DNA from: Flavilitoribacter nigricans DSM 23189 = NBRC 102662 | GTDB taxonomy: Bacteria; Bacteroidota; Bacteroidia; Chitinophagales; Saprospiraceae | NCBI RefSeq assembly: GCF_002646595.1 | Contig: NZ_PDUD01000022.1 | Span: 62,001 to 126,000, forward strand | Reading direction: 5' to 3' | DNA length: 64,000 nucleotides | In this document: positions 35,868 to 44,631 of the stretch, piece after piece | Position numbering within the stretch: position 1 is the stretch's first letter | Layout: every line of letters begins with the position of its first letter | The notes under the pieces: model-generated | The model's input: the letters and a program-made list of their open reading frames with translations, nothing else | Database searches by the model: none | Told to the model about the DNA's origin: nothing | Made by a program: the position numbers and the translations under genes

Positions 35868-36653
35868 ATGGACATCAGCCTAATCGGTAAAAACGCCCTG
35901 GTTTGCGGCAGCAGTAAAGGTATCGGACGGGCAACCGCCGTCGCCCTGGCCCAATTGGGTGCCAATATTACCCTGGTTGCCCGGAGCGCGACCATCATGA
36001 CCGAACTGGTACAGGAGCTCGACCACAGCCAGGATCAGAAACACGATTTCCTCCAGGCTGATTTTACCGATAGTAAGGATCTGAAGAAAAAGATCACGGG
36101 TCTGGTTTCCGGTCGCACCATCCATATCCTGATCAATAATACCGGCGGACCGGCGGGCGGACCCATCACGGAAGCCAAGGTCGCCGAATTCCAGCAGGCT
36201 TTCCACAACCACCTGATCTGTAACCACATCCTGACCCAGTCGGTGATCAAGGGCATGAAGGCCGCCGGCTACGGACGCATCATTAACATCATCTCTACTT
36301 CCGTCAAGCAGCCGATCCCCGGCCTGGGCGTATCCAATACCATCCGGGGAGCAGTGGCGAACTGGGCCAAAACCATGGCCGGCGAACTGGCTCCCTTCGG
36401 TATTACCGTCAACAACGTACTACCGGGCATGACCAGCACCGGTCGCCTGCAGGAGATCATCGACGCCAATGCGGAAAAACGGGATCTGGACTCCGAAACG
36501 ATGAGCGCCGATATGGCCCGGGAGATCCCGGTCGGCCGCTTCGCCGAACCTTCCGAAATTGCCGCCGGTGTCGCTTTTCTCGCCAGTCCGGCAGCATCCT
36601 ACATCACCGGCATCAATCTGCCCATCGACGGAGGCCGGACCAGGAGCCTGTAA
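35868..36653 (+). CDS. SDR-family protein lacking the canonical YxxxK catalytic pair
   Basis: A 261-residue Rossmann protein of the FabG-like branch of short-chain dehydrogenases. The cofactor motif GSSKGIG is at residues 14-20 and LINNTGGPAGG (NNAG-like) follows at 88-98. Ser143 aligns with the catalytic serine, but an ungapped alignment to FabG puts Ser156 and Arg160 (SNTIR) where the catalytic Tyr and Lys should be. A subgroup of FabG-like SDRs with this change is known; whether they are active is unclear. The C-terminus (YITGINLPIDGGRTRSL) is canonical. It is monocistronic. Confidence 0.85.
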   Translation: MDISLIGKNALVCGSSKGIGRATAVALAQLGANITLVARSATIMTELVQELDHSQDQKHDFLQADFTDSKDLKKKITGLVSGRTIHILINNTGGPAGGPITEAKVAEFQQAFHNHLICNHILTQSVIKGMKAAGYGRIINIISTSVKQPIPGLGVSNTIRGAVANWAKTMAGELAPFGITVNNVLPGMTSTGRLQEIIDANAEKRDLDSETMSADMAREIPVGRFAEPSEIAAGVAFLASPAASYITGINLPIDGGRTRSL

Positions 36654-36690
36654 ATATATTGTTGAATAAATTTCGCAAACACTTTGTTTT

Positions 36691-36716
36691 GTCCGAAGAT
36701 ATTGATATCTTTGGAC
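36691..36716 (+). terminator. 12-bp hairpin downstream of the SDR gene
   Basis: GTCCGAAGATAT and ATATCTTTGGAC pair along 12 bp (one G-U) with a two-base loop, 37 bp after the SDR stop codon. There is no T-tract. It is the first of several hairpins in this 377 bp gap. Confidence 0.45.
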
Positions 36717-36780
36717 TATAGCGGTTATTATAACAGCACAAATAAGTCGATACCATCCTGACCGCTATTCTATCCTGTAA

Positions 36781-37028
36781 CCGGTAGTCCTACCGGATGA
36801 TCAATCACACGTTTTGGATTTGATACTATTGGAGTTTTGCTATTTCTGGCAGGAGTGTATCCATAGCTAAACAGTATTTTGCTACGAGGGTCCAACGGCT
36901 TATGGAGAGCTCCTGCCGTTTTGTAAAACAGCATAGCGCCGGCTATCGGTAGCCAGTGCCGATCAATTGGTTAATCCTACGAAGGCGAGGGTTTAATTCA
37001 ATCGGGAATCGTACCTATCGACCGATAG
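36781..37028. other. hairpin-rich intergenic spacer between SDR and LRR genes
   Basis: No gene is visible, but the spacer holds several perfect inverted repeats: CCGGTAG/CTACCGG at 36781-36796; GGCAGGAG (36848) with CTCCTGCC (36910), enclosing CCATA/TATGG; GGCTA/TAGCC at 36940-36953; and CTATCG/CGATAG at 37015-37028, next to the LRR gene stop. They could be terminators for the minus-strand LRR gene, or a small structured RNA; neither is proven. Confidence 0.35.
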
Positions 37029-37030
37029 TA

Positions 37031-39805
37031 TCAATGAAATACGACGATCCGGGTGGTGATCTTTTCATGGCCGGTCACCAGATGTACGTAGTAGATCCCG
37101 GCCGGCAGGGCCGTCACGTCCAAGGCAGTGGTGTGACTCCCCTCCCCTCTGGCAATATCGTTGTGCAGGTTCCGGATCACGGTACCGTTTGGATCAGTGA
37201 TCAACAGCTGAAGATCCGTGGCCTGCGGTAAAAAGTATTGCAACTGGATGTGTTGCCGCCCCGGATTCGGATAGGCCGTAAGTGTCGCCTTCCCGGGAAC
37301 GATGCCGGACGGGGTCTCCGCAACGGAAAGGGTGCCGGTTTCCGGTGCGTTGAGTACGGGAGCAGGCGGTTCGCACTCCAGAATGTAAGCCCGGAGCACC
37401 GAACCGGCGGGTGCCTGAAAACCCGGTAATAAGCGGATGGTTTTCCCGGCGATGAAGGTTACCCCGTCGGCACCGATGCTGATCGTGCCGCTGGATTTCA
37501 GGGTATCCGCCGCTATCCAGCTGGTTCCCTCGGGGATTGGATCTTCATTTACGGTAAGGACATTATCCATACATTCCGGCCGGGGACTGACGGAAACCTG
37601 TATCTCCTCACTGGTAAGCGTAAGATCGGGCAAATCCGGATTGGTGATCACACAGTAGTAATAACCGGCGTCGGCCAGTTCCAGATTATCCAGGGTCCAT
37701 TCGTTATTCCCCTGGATCTCCTGCAGGAGATTCTCTCCGCGGTACCACTGGTACACATTGGCGGAGAGCGCATCATCCACCAGTAGATCAATGGTTACCG
37801 ATTCTCCTTCGTAATTACTGACCACTGGGGGCAAAGGCACCATCTTTTGGGGAATGTACACGACCGGACCACCGCCGATGCCGGTAATATGCGCCGTATT
37901 ATCGGCCAGTGTAGGCAGGATATCCTCAAACGTCAGCCGGTTAGTGCGGAAATTTAGCTCCCGCAATTTGGGAAGATGGCCGTAGTAGGGAATGAGACAG
38001 TCCAGCTCATTGATCGCTACAATGATCGTATTCAATTCGAGAGAATTGGCAAAAGCCGGCAGACATCCACTCAATTTATTATCCGCCAACACCAGATATT
38101 CCAGCTTAGTCGCATTGGCGAACTCCGGTATTTGCCCGTCCAACTGATTTTGATAGAGATTCAGGAATCTAAGTTCAGTCAGGTGGGAAAATCCGGGAAT
38201 GCTACCGGTCAAAGCATTTTCCGCTAAAGCAATAGCGCTCAGCTTGGGGCAAGCTATAAAGTCCGGTATCTCCCCGCTAAAGTTATTTTTATCCAGATTG
38301 AGGACATCCAGTTCCGGCATCCCCGCGAAATCCGGTAAGGTCCCAAATAAATTACACCAGGAAAGGTTAAGCTCCCTCAAATTCGGCAAACTGGAGGTCC
38401 CGACAAATCCGGAGAGATCCGTGCCGTTCAAATTATTCAGGCTCAGATCTAGTAGCCTCAATTGGGCAAAATTCAGCGTGGGCAATACGCCGGCTACCTG
38501 ATTATAATCCAGGTCCAGAGTAAGCACGCATCCAAAAACATTCAGCTCCACTCCGTACCAATTTTCCAGGGGTTGATTGAGATCCCAACTATTGGTCCAG
38601 CCGGGTCCGTTCAGCGCCTGGTACAGATCGACCAGCATCAGGGAATCTGCCTGTCGGCAGGGAGTAGCGCCAGCCATTTCCAGGAAGATCTGTTTACTTT
38701 CCAGCGTCAGGTCCGGTGCATTGGGATTTGTGATCTGGCAATGGTAGATCCCCACATCCGCGGCCGTGAAGTTGGCAAAATGAAGCTCATTATCCCCCAT
38801 GACGGTCTGAAAATACACGCCGTCCTTAAACCAATCGTACTGACTGGTGGAAACCGTATCATCAATTTGCAGGTCTATCGTTACCGGCATGCCATCCAGG
38901 GCATAGATGGTGGTATCCGCATAGATCTGCTGCTGTGGTTCGTACCTCAGCGTATCCGGGCTCTGATTATCGAAGCGGTTGCTGTTGATCAGAGCCTGGA
39001 TACTTTCGAGATTCGGTAGGATATCTTCGAAAGTGAATTGATTATCGTACAGGAGCAACATGTCCAGGCCCAGGATATGCGCGTAGGCCGGAACGGTACA
39101 GGAAAGATCGTTTTTCTCCACCCGGATAAAGTCTAAAGACCCACAATTGGTGAAGTCCGGCAGGCAGCCCGAAAGCTGGTTATCCGCCAGAACCAGCGTT
39201 CGCAAATTAAACAGATTGGAGAAGTCCGGTATCTCTCCTTCCAGTTGGTTGCGTTCTAACACCAAATAAAATAAGGCCGGTAAACTGGTAAAGTCCGGGA
39301 TTGTACCACTCAGTTCGTTTCCCGATAAATAAAGGCTTCGCAAAATTGGCAAGGCGGAGAAATCCGGTACCGGCCCGCTTAGGTCGTTGAAGGATAAATA
39401 AAGACTCCTCAAAGCAGGCAATTGTGAAAAGTCCGGGATCGAACCGACGATCGCATTATTGATCAGATACAGTTCGTCCAACTCCGGTAAATTCAGATCG
39501 ATTAAAGTGCCGGTGAGACCGTTATTGCCCAGGGAGATGCGTTCTACACATCCGGCGGCGTTTAAGGTTATACCGTACCAGGTTTCCATAGGCTGGTTCA
39601 GATCCCAGGTAGTCTTCCAGTTGGGACCGTCCAGCGCCTGGTAAAACTGGACCAGCGACAGGGAATCGGTAGCGCGATCACAAACAAAAACCGGAACGTT
39701 TAGGTCCGGCGGAGGAGATCCTGCGTGCGGGGAGTAGGCCAATAGATTCGTAGCAGCTAGCGTCAAAGCCAGCAGAATGCTTAAGAGCGTGGGCGTTTTA
39801 GGCAT
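37031..39805 (-). CDS. secreted leucine-rich-repeat protein with Ig-like modules and T9SS sorting domain
   Basis: A 924-residue extracellular or cell-surface protein. A signal peptide (TLLSILLALTLAATNLLAYS) is followed by two tandem copies of a module of about 345 residues. Each starts with SLVQFYQALDGPNWKTTWDL-type sequence, continues with plant-type leucine-rich repeats (LPALRSLYLSFNDLSGPVPD) and ends in an Ig/PKD-like segment (YYYCVITNPDLPDLTL). Then come a GTISIGADGVTFIAGKTIRL segment that is widespread in Bacteroidota surface proteins and an 80-residue type IX sorting domain (LTAYPNPGRQHIQLQYFLP, ending KITTRIVVFH). The repeats suggest protein or glycan binding, for instance in adhesion. 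The ligand is unknown. Confidence 0.88.
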   Translation of the reverse strand: MPKTPTLLSILLALTLAATNLLAYSPHAGSPPPDLNVPVFVCDRATDSLSLVQFYQALDGPNWKTTWDLNQPMETWYGITLNAAGCVERISLGNNGLTGTLIDLNLPELDELYLINNAIVGSIPDFSQLPALRSLYLSFNDLSGPVPDFSALPILRSLYLSGNELSGTIPDFTSLPALFYLVLERNQLEGEIPDFSNLFNLRTLVLADNQLSGCLPDFTNCGSLDFIRVEKNDLSCTVPAYAHILGLDMLLLYDNQFTFEDILPNLESIQALINSNRFDNQSPDTLRYEPQQQIYADTTIYALDGMPVTIDLQIDDTVSTSQYDWFKDGVYFQTVMGDNELHFANFTAADVGIYHCQITNPNAPDLTLESKQIFLEMAGATPCRQADSLMLVDLYQALNGPGWTNSWDLNQPLENWYGVELNVFGCVLTLDLDYNQVAGVLPTLNFAQLRLLDLSLNNLNGTDLSGFVGTSSLPNLRELNLSWCNLFGTLPDFAGMPELDVLNLDKNNFSGEIPDFIACPKLSAIALAENALTGSIPGFSHLTELRFLNLYQNQLDGQIPEFANATKLEYLVLADNKLSGCLPAFANSLELNTIIVAINELDCLIPYYGHLPKLRELNFRTNRLTFEDILPTLADNTAHITGIGGGPVVYIPQKMVPLPPVVSNYEGESVTIDLLVDDALSANVYQWYRGENLLQEIQGNNEWTLDNLELADAGYYYCVITNPDLPDLTLTSEEIQVSVSPRPECMDNVLTVNEDPIPEGTSWIAADTLKSSGTISIGADGVTFIAGKTIRLLPGFQAPAGSVLRAYILECEPPAPVLNAPETGTLSVAETPSGIVPGKATLTAYPNPGRQHIQLQYFLPQATDLQLLITDPNGTVIRNLHNDIARGEGSHTTALDVTALPAGIYYVHLVTGHEKITTRIVVFH

Positions 39806-39970
39806 GATCAGAGAGCTATTGAGTTATAAACTTCAAAATAGCGGTTTTTCGTAAAGAAAAAAACCGGCACCCGATTTTTCCAGGTCGCCAACTTACCAAT
39901 TCCAGCCTTTCGGGATGCTTATAGCTGTTGCAGTTCCCACCGTATCCTTTTGCAACACCTTTCCCCTGAG

Positions 39971-40011
39971 CAAAAAAAGAGGGCGTTCTTTGCCAAGCAA
40001 GAACGCCCTCT
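39971..40011 (-). terminator. strong intrinsic terminator of the CotH-like gene
   Basis: AGAGGGCGTTCTT (39978-39990) and AAGAACGCCCTCT (39999-40011) form a perfect 13 bp stem with an 8-base loop; on the minus strand it is followed by a run of T. It lies 35 bp past the stop codon of the gene at 40046-41173. Confidence 0.9.
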
Positions 40012-40045
40012 CCCCTATCCGGTAAAGGCCGGCAGGTATCGGTAT

Positions 40046-41173
40046 TTATTTACCGGAATTCATTCCTTTCCGGTCGCCGTCCAGCGGCGGTGTACTGCTG
40101 CTCATGGCCTGATACATATTGGTGCTCACCACGTCCTCCATCTGATCGATGGTCAGATAGAAGCTTTCGAGGTAGTCGATCACTTCGTTCCGGCCGTTGC
40201 GGCTGAGGAATTTGCAATCCTCTACAATTTGCACCAGAGCGCCTCTTTTAGAGCGAAAATATTCGAACAGGTACTCCAGTTCCGTATCGGCGATCGGCAT
40301 GCCCAGGTAAAGGCGATCCTGAATGGAACGCAGTCCCATCTGGGTATTGGGTAACGCGTAGGACGCATTGACCAGACCGGAGAAATCAAAATCGTAAGGC
40401 ACCGGTTTCCAGTGCTGTCCGTCCAGTGGTTTCACCATTTTCAGGTTGCGGTTCATGGCAATACTCCAGTCTTCGTTGCCGATCATGTACTGGTACATAG
40501 CGTGGATACCTTCCAGCCGCAAGTCGAGTTGCTCTTTTTGCGGGTTCAGGCAGTCACACTCTTCGCCGCCCAGTCTTTCGGCCATTTCATCGGTGTCTTC
40601 CAGGATGATCGCGTAGCGCTTCACCCGGCTGACTTTGCCTTTGGTGTCTTCGTAGCTGATGCGCACCAATTGGACCCGGTAGGACTGGTCGGTCAGTTCC
40701 TGGTACAGTTTGTAAGCGAGATATTCCTTCAGTAGATTTTCCTGGCCGGCGTTGCGGTCATCCAGACAGTGGGTGACCAGTTTGAGTTTGTTATGCGGTT
40801 TAATGTCTGCTCCTACTAACTTCTCTTTAGGAAATTTGATCTTGATGGGTGGAAAATCACAGACCCGGCGCCGGAAGTTCCCGCGGGATCGGATTTCTGC
40901 CTGAAAGGAAAGAGATTCGCCTTGTTTGTTGTTGAAGGTAAAAATAGCCGATTGATAGTTGTCGGTTTTGATGTTCTCCATGAGCCGGACCATGTCCGTT
41001 TCTAGGGTGACATCAACGATCTCCTGCCCGTATAGCAGGTCGAAGACCGTTTGACGGTTATCAGTTTCGGATGCAGGTGAAGCATTCGCCGGTGATCCAA
41101 TAGATACCAGCATGGCAAGTAGAACCAGCCATCTACTCACCGCTTGGGCAAGTAACGTAAGTCGGGTGATCAT
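40046..41173 (-). CDS. secreted CotH-like protein (putative)
   Basis: A 375-residue protein with an N-terminal signal peptide (LVLLAMLVSIGSPANAS). I do not recognise it with certainty, but three segments fit the pattern of CotH-type kinase-fold proteins: AEIRSRGNFRRR followed by FPPIKIKF, then LLKEYLAYKLYQELTDQSYR, and IGNEDWSIAMNRNLKMV followed by WKPVPYDFDFSG, where CotH proteins have a conserved N-N/Y motif and a WDLD-type metal motif. CotH phosphorylates spore-coat proteins in Bacillus; secreted relatives are common in Bacteroidota and of unknown role. It is monocistronic, with a strong terminator, and divergent from alkaline phosphatase. Confidence 0.55.
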   Translation of the reverse strand: MITRLTLLAQAVSRWLVLLAMLVSIGSPANASPASETDNRQTVFDLLYGQEIVDVTLETDMVRLMENIKTDNYQSAIFTFNNKQGESLSFQAEIRSRGNFRRRVCDFPPIKIKFPKEKLVGADIKPHNKLKLVTHCLDDRNAGQENLLKEYLAYKLYQELTDQSYRVQLVRISYEDTKGKVSRVKRYAIILEDTDEMAERLGGEECDCLNPQKEQLDLRLEGIHAMYQYMIGNEDWSIAMNRNLKMVKPLDGQHWKPVPYDFDFSGLVNASYALPNTQMGLRSIQDRLYLGMPIADTELEYLFEYFRSKRGALVQIVEDCKFLSRNGRNEVIDYLESFYLTIDQMEDVVSTNMYQAMSSSTPPLDGDRKGMNSGK

Positions 41174-41256
41174 AAAAAATAAGCTTTTAAAAAGTTTTTA
41201 ACAGTCGGTATAAAAAAGTAGCTTGTACTCATAAGGACGATTCAGCTTTGGCTTAG

Positions 41257-41289
41257 TTGCCTGAAACTAAAATTTTAACATTACCTTTG
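41257..41289 (+). promoter_or_regulatory. putative promoter upstream of the alkaline phosphatase gene
   Basis: TTG at 41257 and TACCTTTG at 41282-41289 are 22 bases apart, fitting the Bacteroidota -33/-7 pattern. It would give a leader of about 230 bases, which is long. The 350 bp gap (41174-41523) is AT-rich and serves two divergent genes; nothing else is visible in it. No Pho-box was identified. Confidence 0.3.
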
Positions 41290-41523
41290 TAATTAGCTCA
41301 AAAATAAGCGTAACAAAGACCGAACAGCCGCCCGAACACGTACATTTCTTACGGTGGCCATATCGGCCTCAAAATTACAATGATTCAAAATTAAATTCTA
41401 ACATCCGGTAGTTAAATATTTGTAAACAGAATTTAATTTTATAACAAATGAGCTACATGCTTGTTCAAGTTAGATAAGTAAGCAGGGTAAATTAGCACGC
41501 TAACCATTTTAAAATCAAGGATA

Positions 41524-42690
41524 ATGCCTTGGAGCAGAACCTTTGCAGGGTACATTTTTTCTCTATTGATCGTACTTGGCTGTAAGCCGGTCCCCTCTTC
41601 GGTAGTCGACGCCTCGTACACCGCTCCGATCCAGGCCAAGCCCAAAAACGTCATTCTGATGATCGGGGACGGTATGGGCCTGGGTCAGATCTCCGCCGGC
41701 ATGTACAGCAACAACAACCGGCTGAACCTGGAGCAATTCCCGGTGGTGGGCTTTCACAAATCCCACTCCGCCAGCGATCTCATTACCGATTCTGCCGCCG
41801 GAGCAACCGCCTTTGCCTGTGGAGTAAAGACCTACAATAATGCCATTGGCCTCACCGCCGATACCCTACCCTGTTACTCCATCCTCGAAGAAGCGGAAGA
41901 TCGCGGCCTGGCCACCGGCATGGTCGTGACCTCCCAGATCACCAACGCCACCCCCGCGGCTTTCATCGCTCACCAGCCGTTGCGGGTAATGAACGAGAAT
42001 ATTGCAGCGGATTTTCTGGAGACCGATATCGATATCTTTATCGGCGGGGGACTCTCCTACTTCATCGATCGCTCTTTTGACAAGCGCAATCTGCGCAAGG
42101 AACTGGAAGACAAGGATTATCTCGTATACGATTACACCCAGGGTAGCGTGCACCGGGTCCGGATGGATCTCGGTAAGAAGTTTGCCTTTTTCACGGCGGA
42201 GAACTTACCCTCGGGCGTCAACCTGGGGCGTAACTATTTGCCCTACGCCAGTCAGATCGCCGCGCAGTTCCTGACCCAGAAAAGCGATGAAGGCTTTTTT
42301 CTGATGATCGAAGGCTCCCAGATCGACTGGGCGGCCCACTCGAACGATGCCCAGTGGATGATCAAGGAGATGCTGGACTTTGACCGGGCCATCGGCCAGA
42401 TCCTGGAATTCGCAAAAAAGCGCGGAGATACCCTGGTGATCGTTACGGCCGACCACGAGACCGGAGGGGTTGCTATCAACGACAAATCCAAAATGAACCG
42501 GCTCCGGCTGGACTTTACCACCAACCACCATACCGCGGCCATGATCCCGGTATTTGCCTACGGCCCCGGCGCACGGCTTTTTTCGGGTATTTACGAAAAT
42601 ACCCAGATCTACCACAAAATGAAAGAGGCGCTGGAGTGGGACGAACGGGCCGGAGTGATCTCCGAACCGGAGGAAGGTGGTCGCAACTGA
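41524..42690 (+). CDS. alkaline phosphatase lipoprotein
   Basis: Phosphomonoesterase of the PhoA superfamily, 388 residues. The signal ends in the lipobox VLGC with Cys20, so it is probably membrane-anchored in the periplasm or on the cell surface. The nucleophile is Ser90 in TDSAAGATAFA; metal ligands are seen in MIGDGMGLGQ, TADHETGGVAI and TTNHHTAAMIPVFAYGPGA. It would release phosphate from organic esters. It is 60 bp upstream of the acyl-CoA dehydrogenase gene on the same strand, perhaps by chance. The GC-rich body differs from the AT-rich promoter region. Confidence 0.92.
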   Translation: MPWSRTFAGYIFSLLIVLGCKPVPSSVVDASYTAPIQAKPKNVILMIGDGMGLGQISAGMYSNNNRLNLEQFPVVGFHKSHSASDLITDSAAGATAFACGVKTYNNAIGLTADTLPCYSILEEAEDRGLATGMVVTSQITNATPAAFIAHQPLRVMNENIAADFLETDIDIFIGGGLSYFIDRSFDKRNLRKELEDKDYLVYDYTQGSVHRVRMDLGKKFAFFTAENLPSGVNLGRNYLPYASQIAAQFLTQKSDEGFFLMIEGSQIDWAAHSNDAQWMIKEMLDFDRAIGQILEFAKKRGDTLVIVTADHETGGVAINDKSKMNRLRLDFTTNHHTAAMIPVFAYGPGARLFSGIYENTQIYHKMKEALEWDERAGVISEPEEGGRN

Positions 42691-42750
42691 TTGAACAATT
42701 TCACAGCTTGGCGTATTTAATATGCTAAAGCATTATATAAAAAGGATTTC

Positions 42751-43893
42751 ATGAACGTAGAAACCCTCGAAAACCTCAAATTAATCCAGGAAAGCGCCCG
42801 CGATTTCGCGGAAACTTATATACGTCCCCATGTATTGGAATGGGACGAAGAACAACATTTTCCACTGGACCTGTTCCGCAAAATGGGAGAATTCGGTTTC
42901 CTCGGCGTATTGGTGCCCGAAACCTTCGGCGGAGCCGGCCTGTCCTATCAGGAATACATTACCGTTATTGAAGAGATTGCCAAAGTATGCGGCGGTATCG
43001 GCCTGTCCGTGGCGGCGCACAACTCTTTATGTACCAATCATATCCTACTTTTCGGATCGGATGAGCAGAAGCAGGAATACCTGCCGAAACTCGCTACCGG
43101 CGAGTGGCTGGGTGCCTGGGGCCTCACCGAACCGAATACGGGTAGCGATGCGGCCCGGATGCGATGCGTTGCCGAAAAGGACGGCGACCACTTTGTGATC
43201 AACGGAGCCAAGAACTTCATTACCCACGGGAAATCCGGTGATGTGGCCGTGGTGATCGTTCGTACGGGCGAGCTGCTGGACAGCCACGGGATGAGCGCTT
43301 TCGTGATCGAAAAGGGCACGCCCGGGTTTACTTCCGGAAAAAAAGAAAATAAACTCGGTATGCGGGCCAGCGAAACGGCCGAACTGATCTTCGATAACTG
43401 CCGGGTCCACAAAAGCCAGATGCTGGGATCGGAAGGTGACGGTTTTATCCAGGCGATGAAAGTACTGGACGGCGGCCGGATCTCGATCGCTGCTCTGTCT
43501 CTGGGAATTGCCAAAGGCGCCTACGAAGCGTCCCTCCGCTACGCGCAGGAACGGGAACAGTTTGGCAAACCGATCTCCAAATTCCAGGCCATCAGCTTCA
43601 AACTGGCCGATATGGCCACCCAGATCGAAGCCGCCGAATTGCTGACGCGCAAGGCCGGCCGGATCAAGGATTCCGGAGAAAGCAGTACCACACTTTCGGC
43701 CATGGCGAAACTCTACGCCAGCGAAGCCGCCGTAAAGATCGCCGATGAGGCGGTACAGATCCACGGTGGTTACGGTTATATTAAGGATTATCCGGTAGAG
43801 AAATTTTACCGCGATGCCAAATTGTGCACGATCGGGGAAGGTACTTCGGAAATTCAGCGACTGGTGATCTCGCGGCAATTGCTGAAGAAATAA
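42751..43893 (+). CDS. acyl-CoA dehydrogenase (short-chain/butyryl-CoA type)
   Basis: FAD-dependent enzyme of fatty acid or branched-chain acyl-CoA oxidation, 380 residues. It begins with the helical domain (NLKLIQESARDFAETYI); the FAD/substrate signature is GAWGLTEPNTGSDAARM; the second signature is QIHGGYGYIKDYPVEKFYRD. The catalytic base is the Glu in TIGEGTSEIQR. The electron acceptor would be an electron transfer flavoprotein encoded elsewhere. An AAAAAGGA stretch precedes the ATG. The chain length preferred cannot be stated with certainty. Confidence 0.93.
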   Translation: MNVETLENLKLIQESARDFAETYIRPHVLEWDEEQHFPLDLFRKMGEFGFLGVLVPETFGGAGLSYQEYITVIEEIAKVCGGIGLSVAAHNSLCTNHILLFGSDEQKQEYLPKLATGEWLGAWGLTEPNTGSDAARMRCVAEKDGDHFVINGAKNFITHGKSGDVAVVIVRTGELLDSHGMSAFVIEKGTPGFTSGKKENKLGMRASETAELIFDNCRVHKSQMLGSEGDGFIQAMKVLDGGRISIAALSLGIAKGAYEASLRYAQEREQFGKPISKFQAISFKLADMATQIEAAELLTRKAGRIKDSGESSTTLSAMAKLYASEAAVKIADEAVQIHGGYGYIKDYPVEKFYRDAKLCTIGEGTSEIQRLVISRQLLKK

Positions 43894-43977
43894 TCAGCAA
43901 GGCGCTTCGTACCAGATCGGTATGCACCTCCCGGTAGAAAAGTAATATAGATTAAGGTCGATAATAGGGTCAGCCCG

Positions 43978-44017
43978 GAGCAAACGATCATAGGGACGTA
44001 CTTATGGTCGTTTGCTC
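43978..44017 (+). terminator. hairpin downstream of acyl-CoA dehydrogenase gene
   Basis: GAGCAAACGA and TCGTTTGCTC pair perfectly over 10 bp, with an inner CATA/TATG pairing, 85 bp past the stop codon. No long T-run follows. Confidence 0.45.
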
Positions 44018-44042
44018 TACCCATCCACTTACGGACGTAAAC

Positions 44043-44076
44043 ACTTTCCAAGGTTTCCACTTTCCAACATTATACC
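44043..44076. repeat. short 8-bp-period array (units ACTTTCCA, AGGTTTCC)
   Basis: Four octamers in register in the gap after the acyl-CoA dehydrogenase gene. The units (TTTCCA, CCAACATT) resemble those of the longer array at 49505. It is a weaker member of the octamer-array set. Confidence 0.5.
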
Positions 44077-44084
44077 AAAAACAA

Positions 44085-44136
44085 AAAAACCATCCCACAA
44101 CCGCTTACGACCCAAGAGCGGAGTAGAATGGTTTTG
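44085..44136. terminator. nested hairpin, possibly ending the small minus-strand gene
   Basis: AAAACCAT pairs with ATGGTTTT and, inside it, CCGCT with AGCGG. On the minus strand it is followed by a T-rich stretch (GGTTTTTTTGTTTTTGG). It lies about 90 bp beyond the stop of the 49-residue open frame at 44227-44376. Confidence 0.4.
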
Positions 44137-44226
44137 ATATTGGGTAAATATTTGCTGGTAAATTTTAGTACAAAAGGGAAAAAAAGGGGTGCAGCCTTGG
44201 AACATCAACTAGTGATAATCCATCTC

Positions 44227-44376
44227 CTATAGAAATAGGCCACACCCTTCCAGCTGCGCCGTCGCGCAACTGCAAATCTGGAACACATTCATCCCTTTGA
44301 AGTTGGTCAGGATCCCCATCTCGATCAGGAATCCACTTATATTTTTTAGCAAATCGGTTTTTTTTACGATCTTCAT
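44227..44376 (-). CDS. possible small Cys-containing peptide (49 aa)
   Basis: A short open frame whose product starts MKIVKKTDLLKNISGFLIEM and ends in QICSCATAQLEGCGLFL, that is, a basic helical leader-like start and a Cys/Ser/Thr-containing tail with three cysteines. This layout resembles ribosomally made peptide precursors, but there is no Gly-Gly cleavage site and no modification enzyme nearby. It is the only candidate in a 738 bp gap (43894-44631); a T-tailed hairpin lies downstream on the same strand. The overlapping 74-residue frame at 44165-44389 is the alternative. Confidence 0.25.
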   Translation of the reverse strand: MKIVKKTDLLKNISGFLIEMGILTNFKGMNVFQICSCATAQLEGCGLFL

Positions 44377-44631
44377 TCTCGTGATACACTATGCCTTTCC
44401 AGGAAGCAGGACAGGGTCATACTTCAAGCCCGACACAGAGTAGATTTTACACTGGGAATTGTTAAGATCGAATCGGTTTGGGAGCTATGGAATAGTTTTC
44501 ATAACCCGCTGATGCATGCTTCCTAAACCTCCTCCCAACTCATTGAAAAGTAAGGATTAACGACTTAGATTCTTTTTCAATGCATTCTAACAGATTAGTT
44601 TTTTTGTTCATTTAATACAATAGCAAGCACC

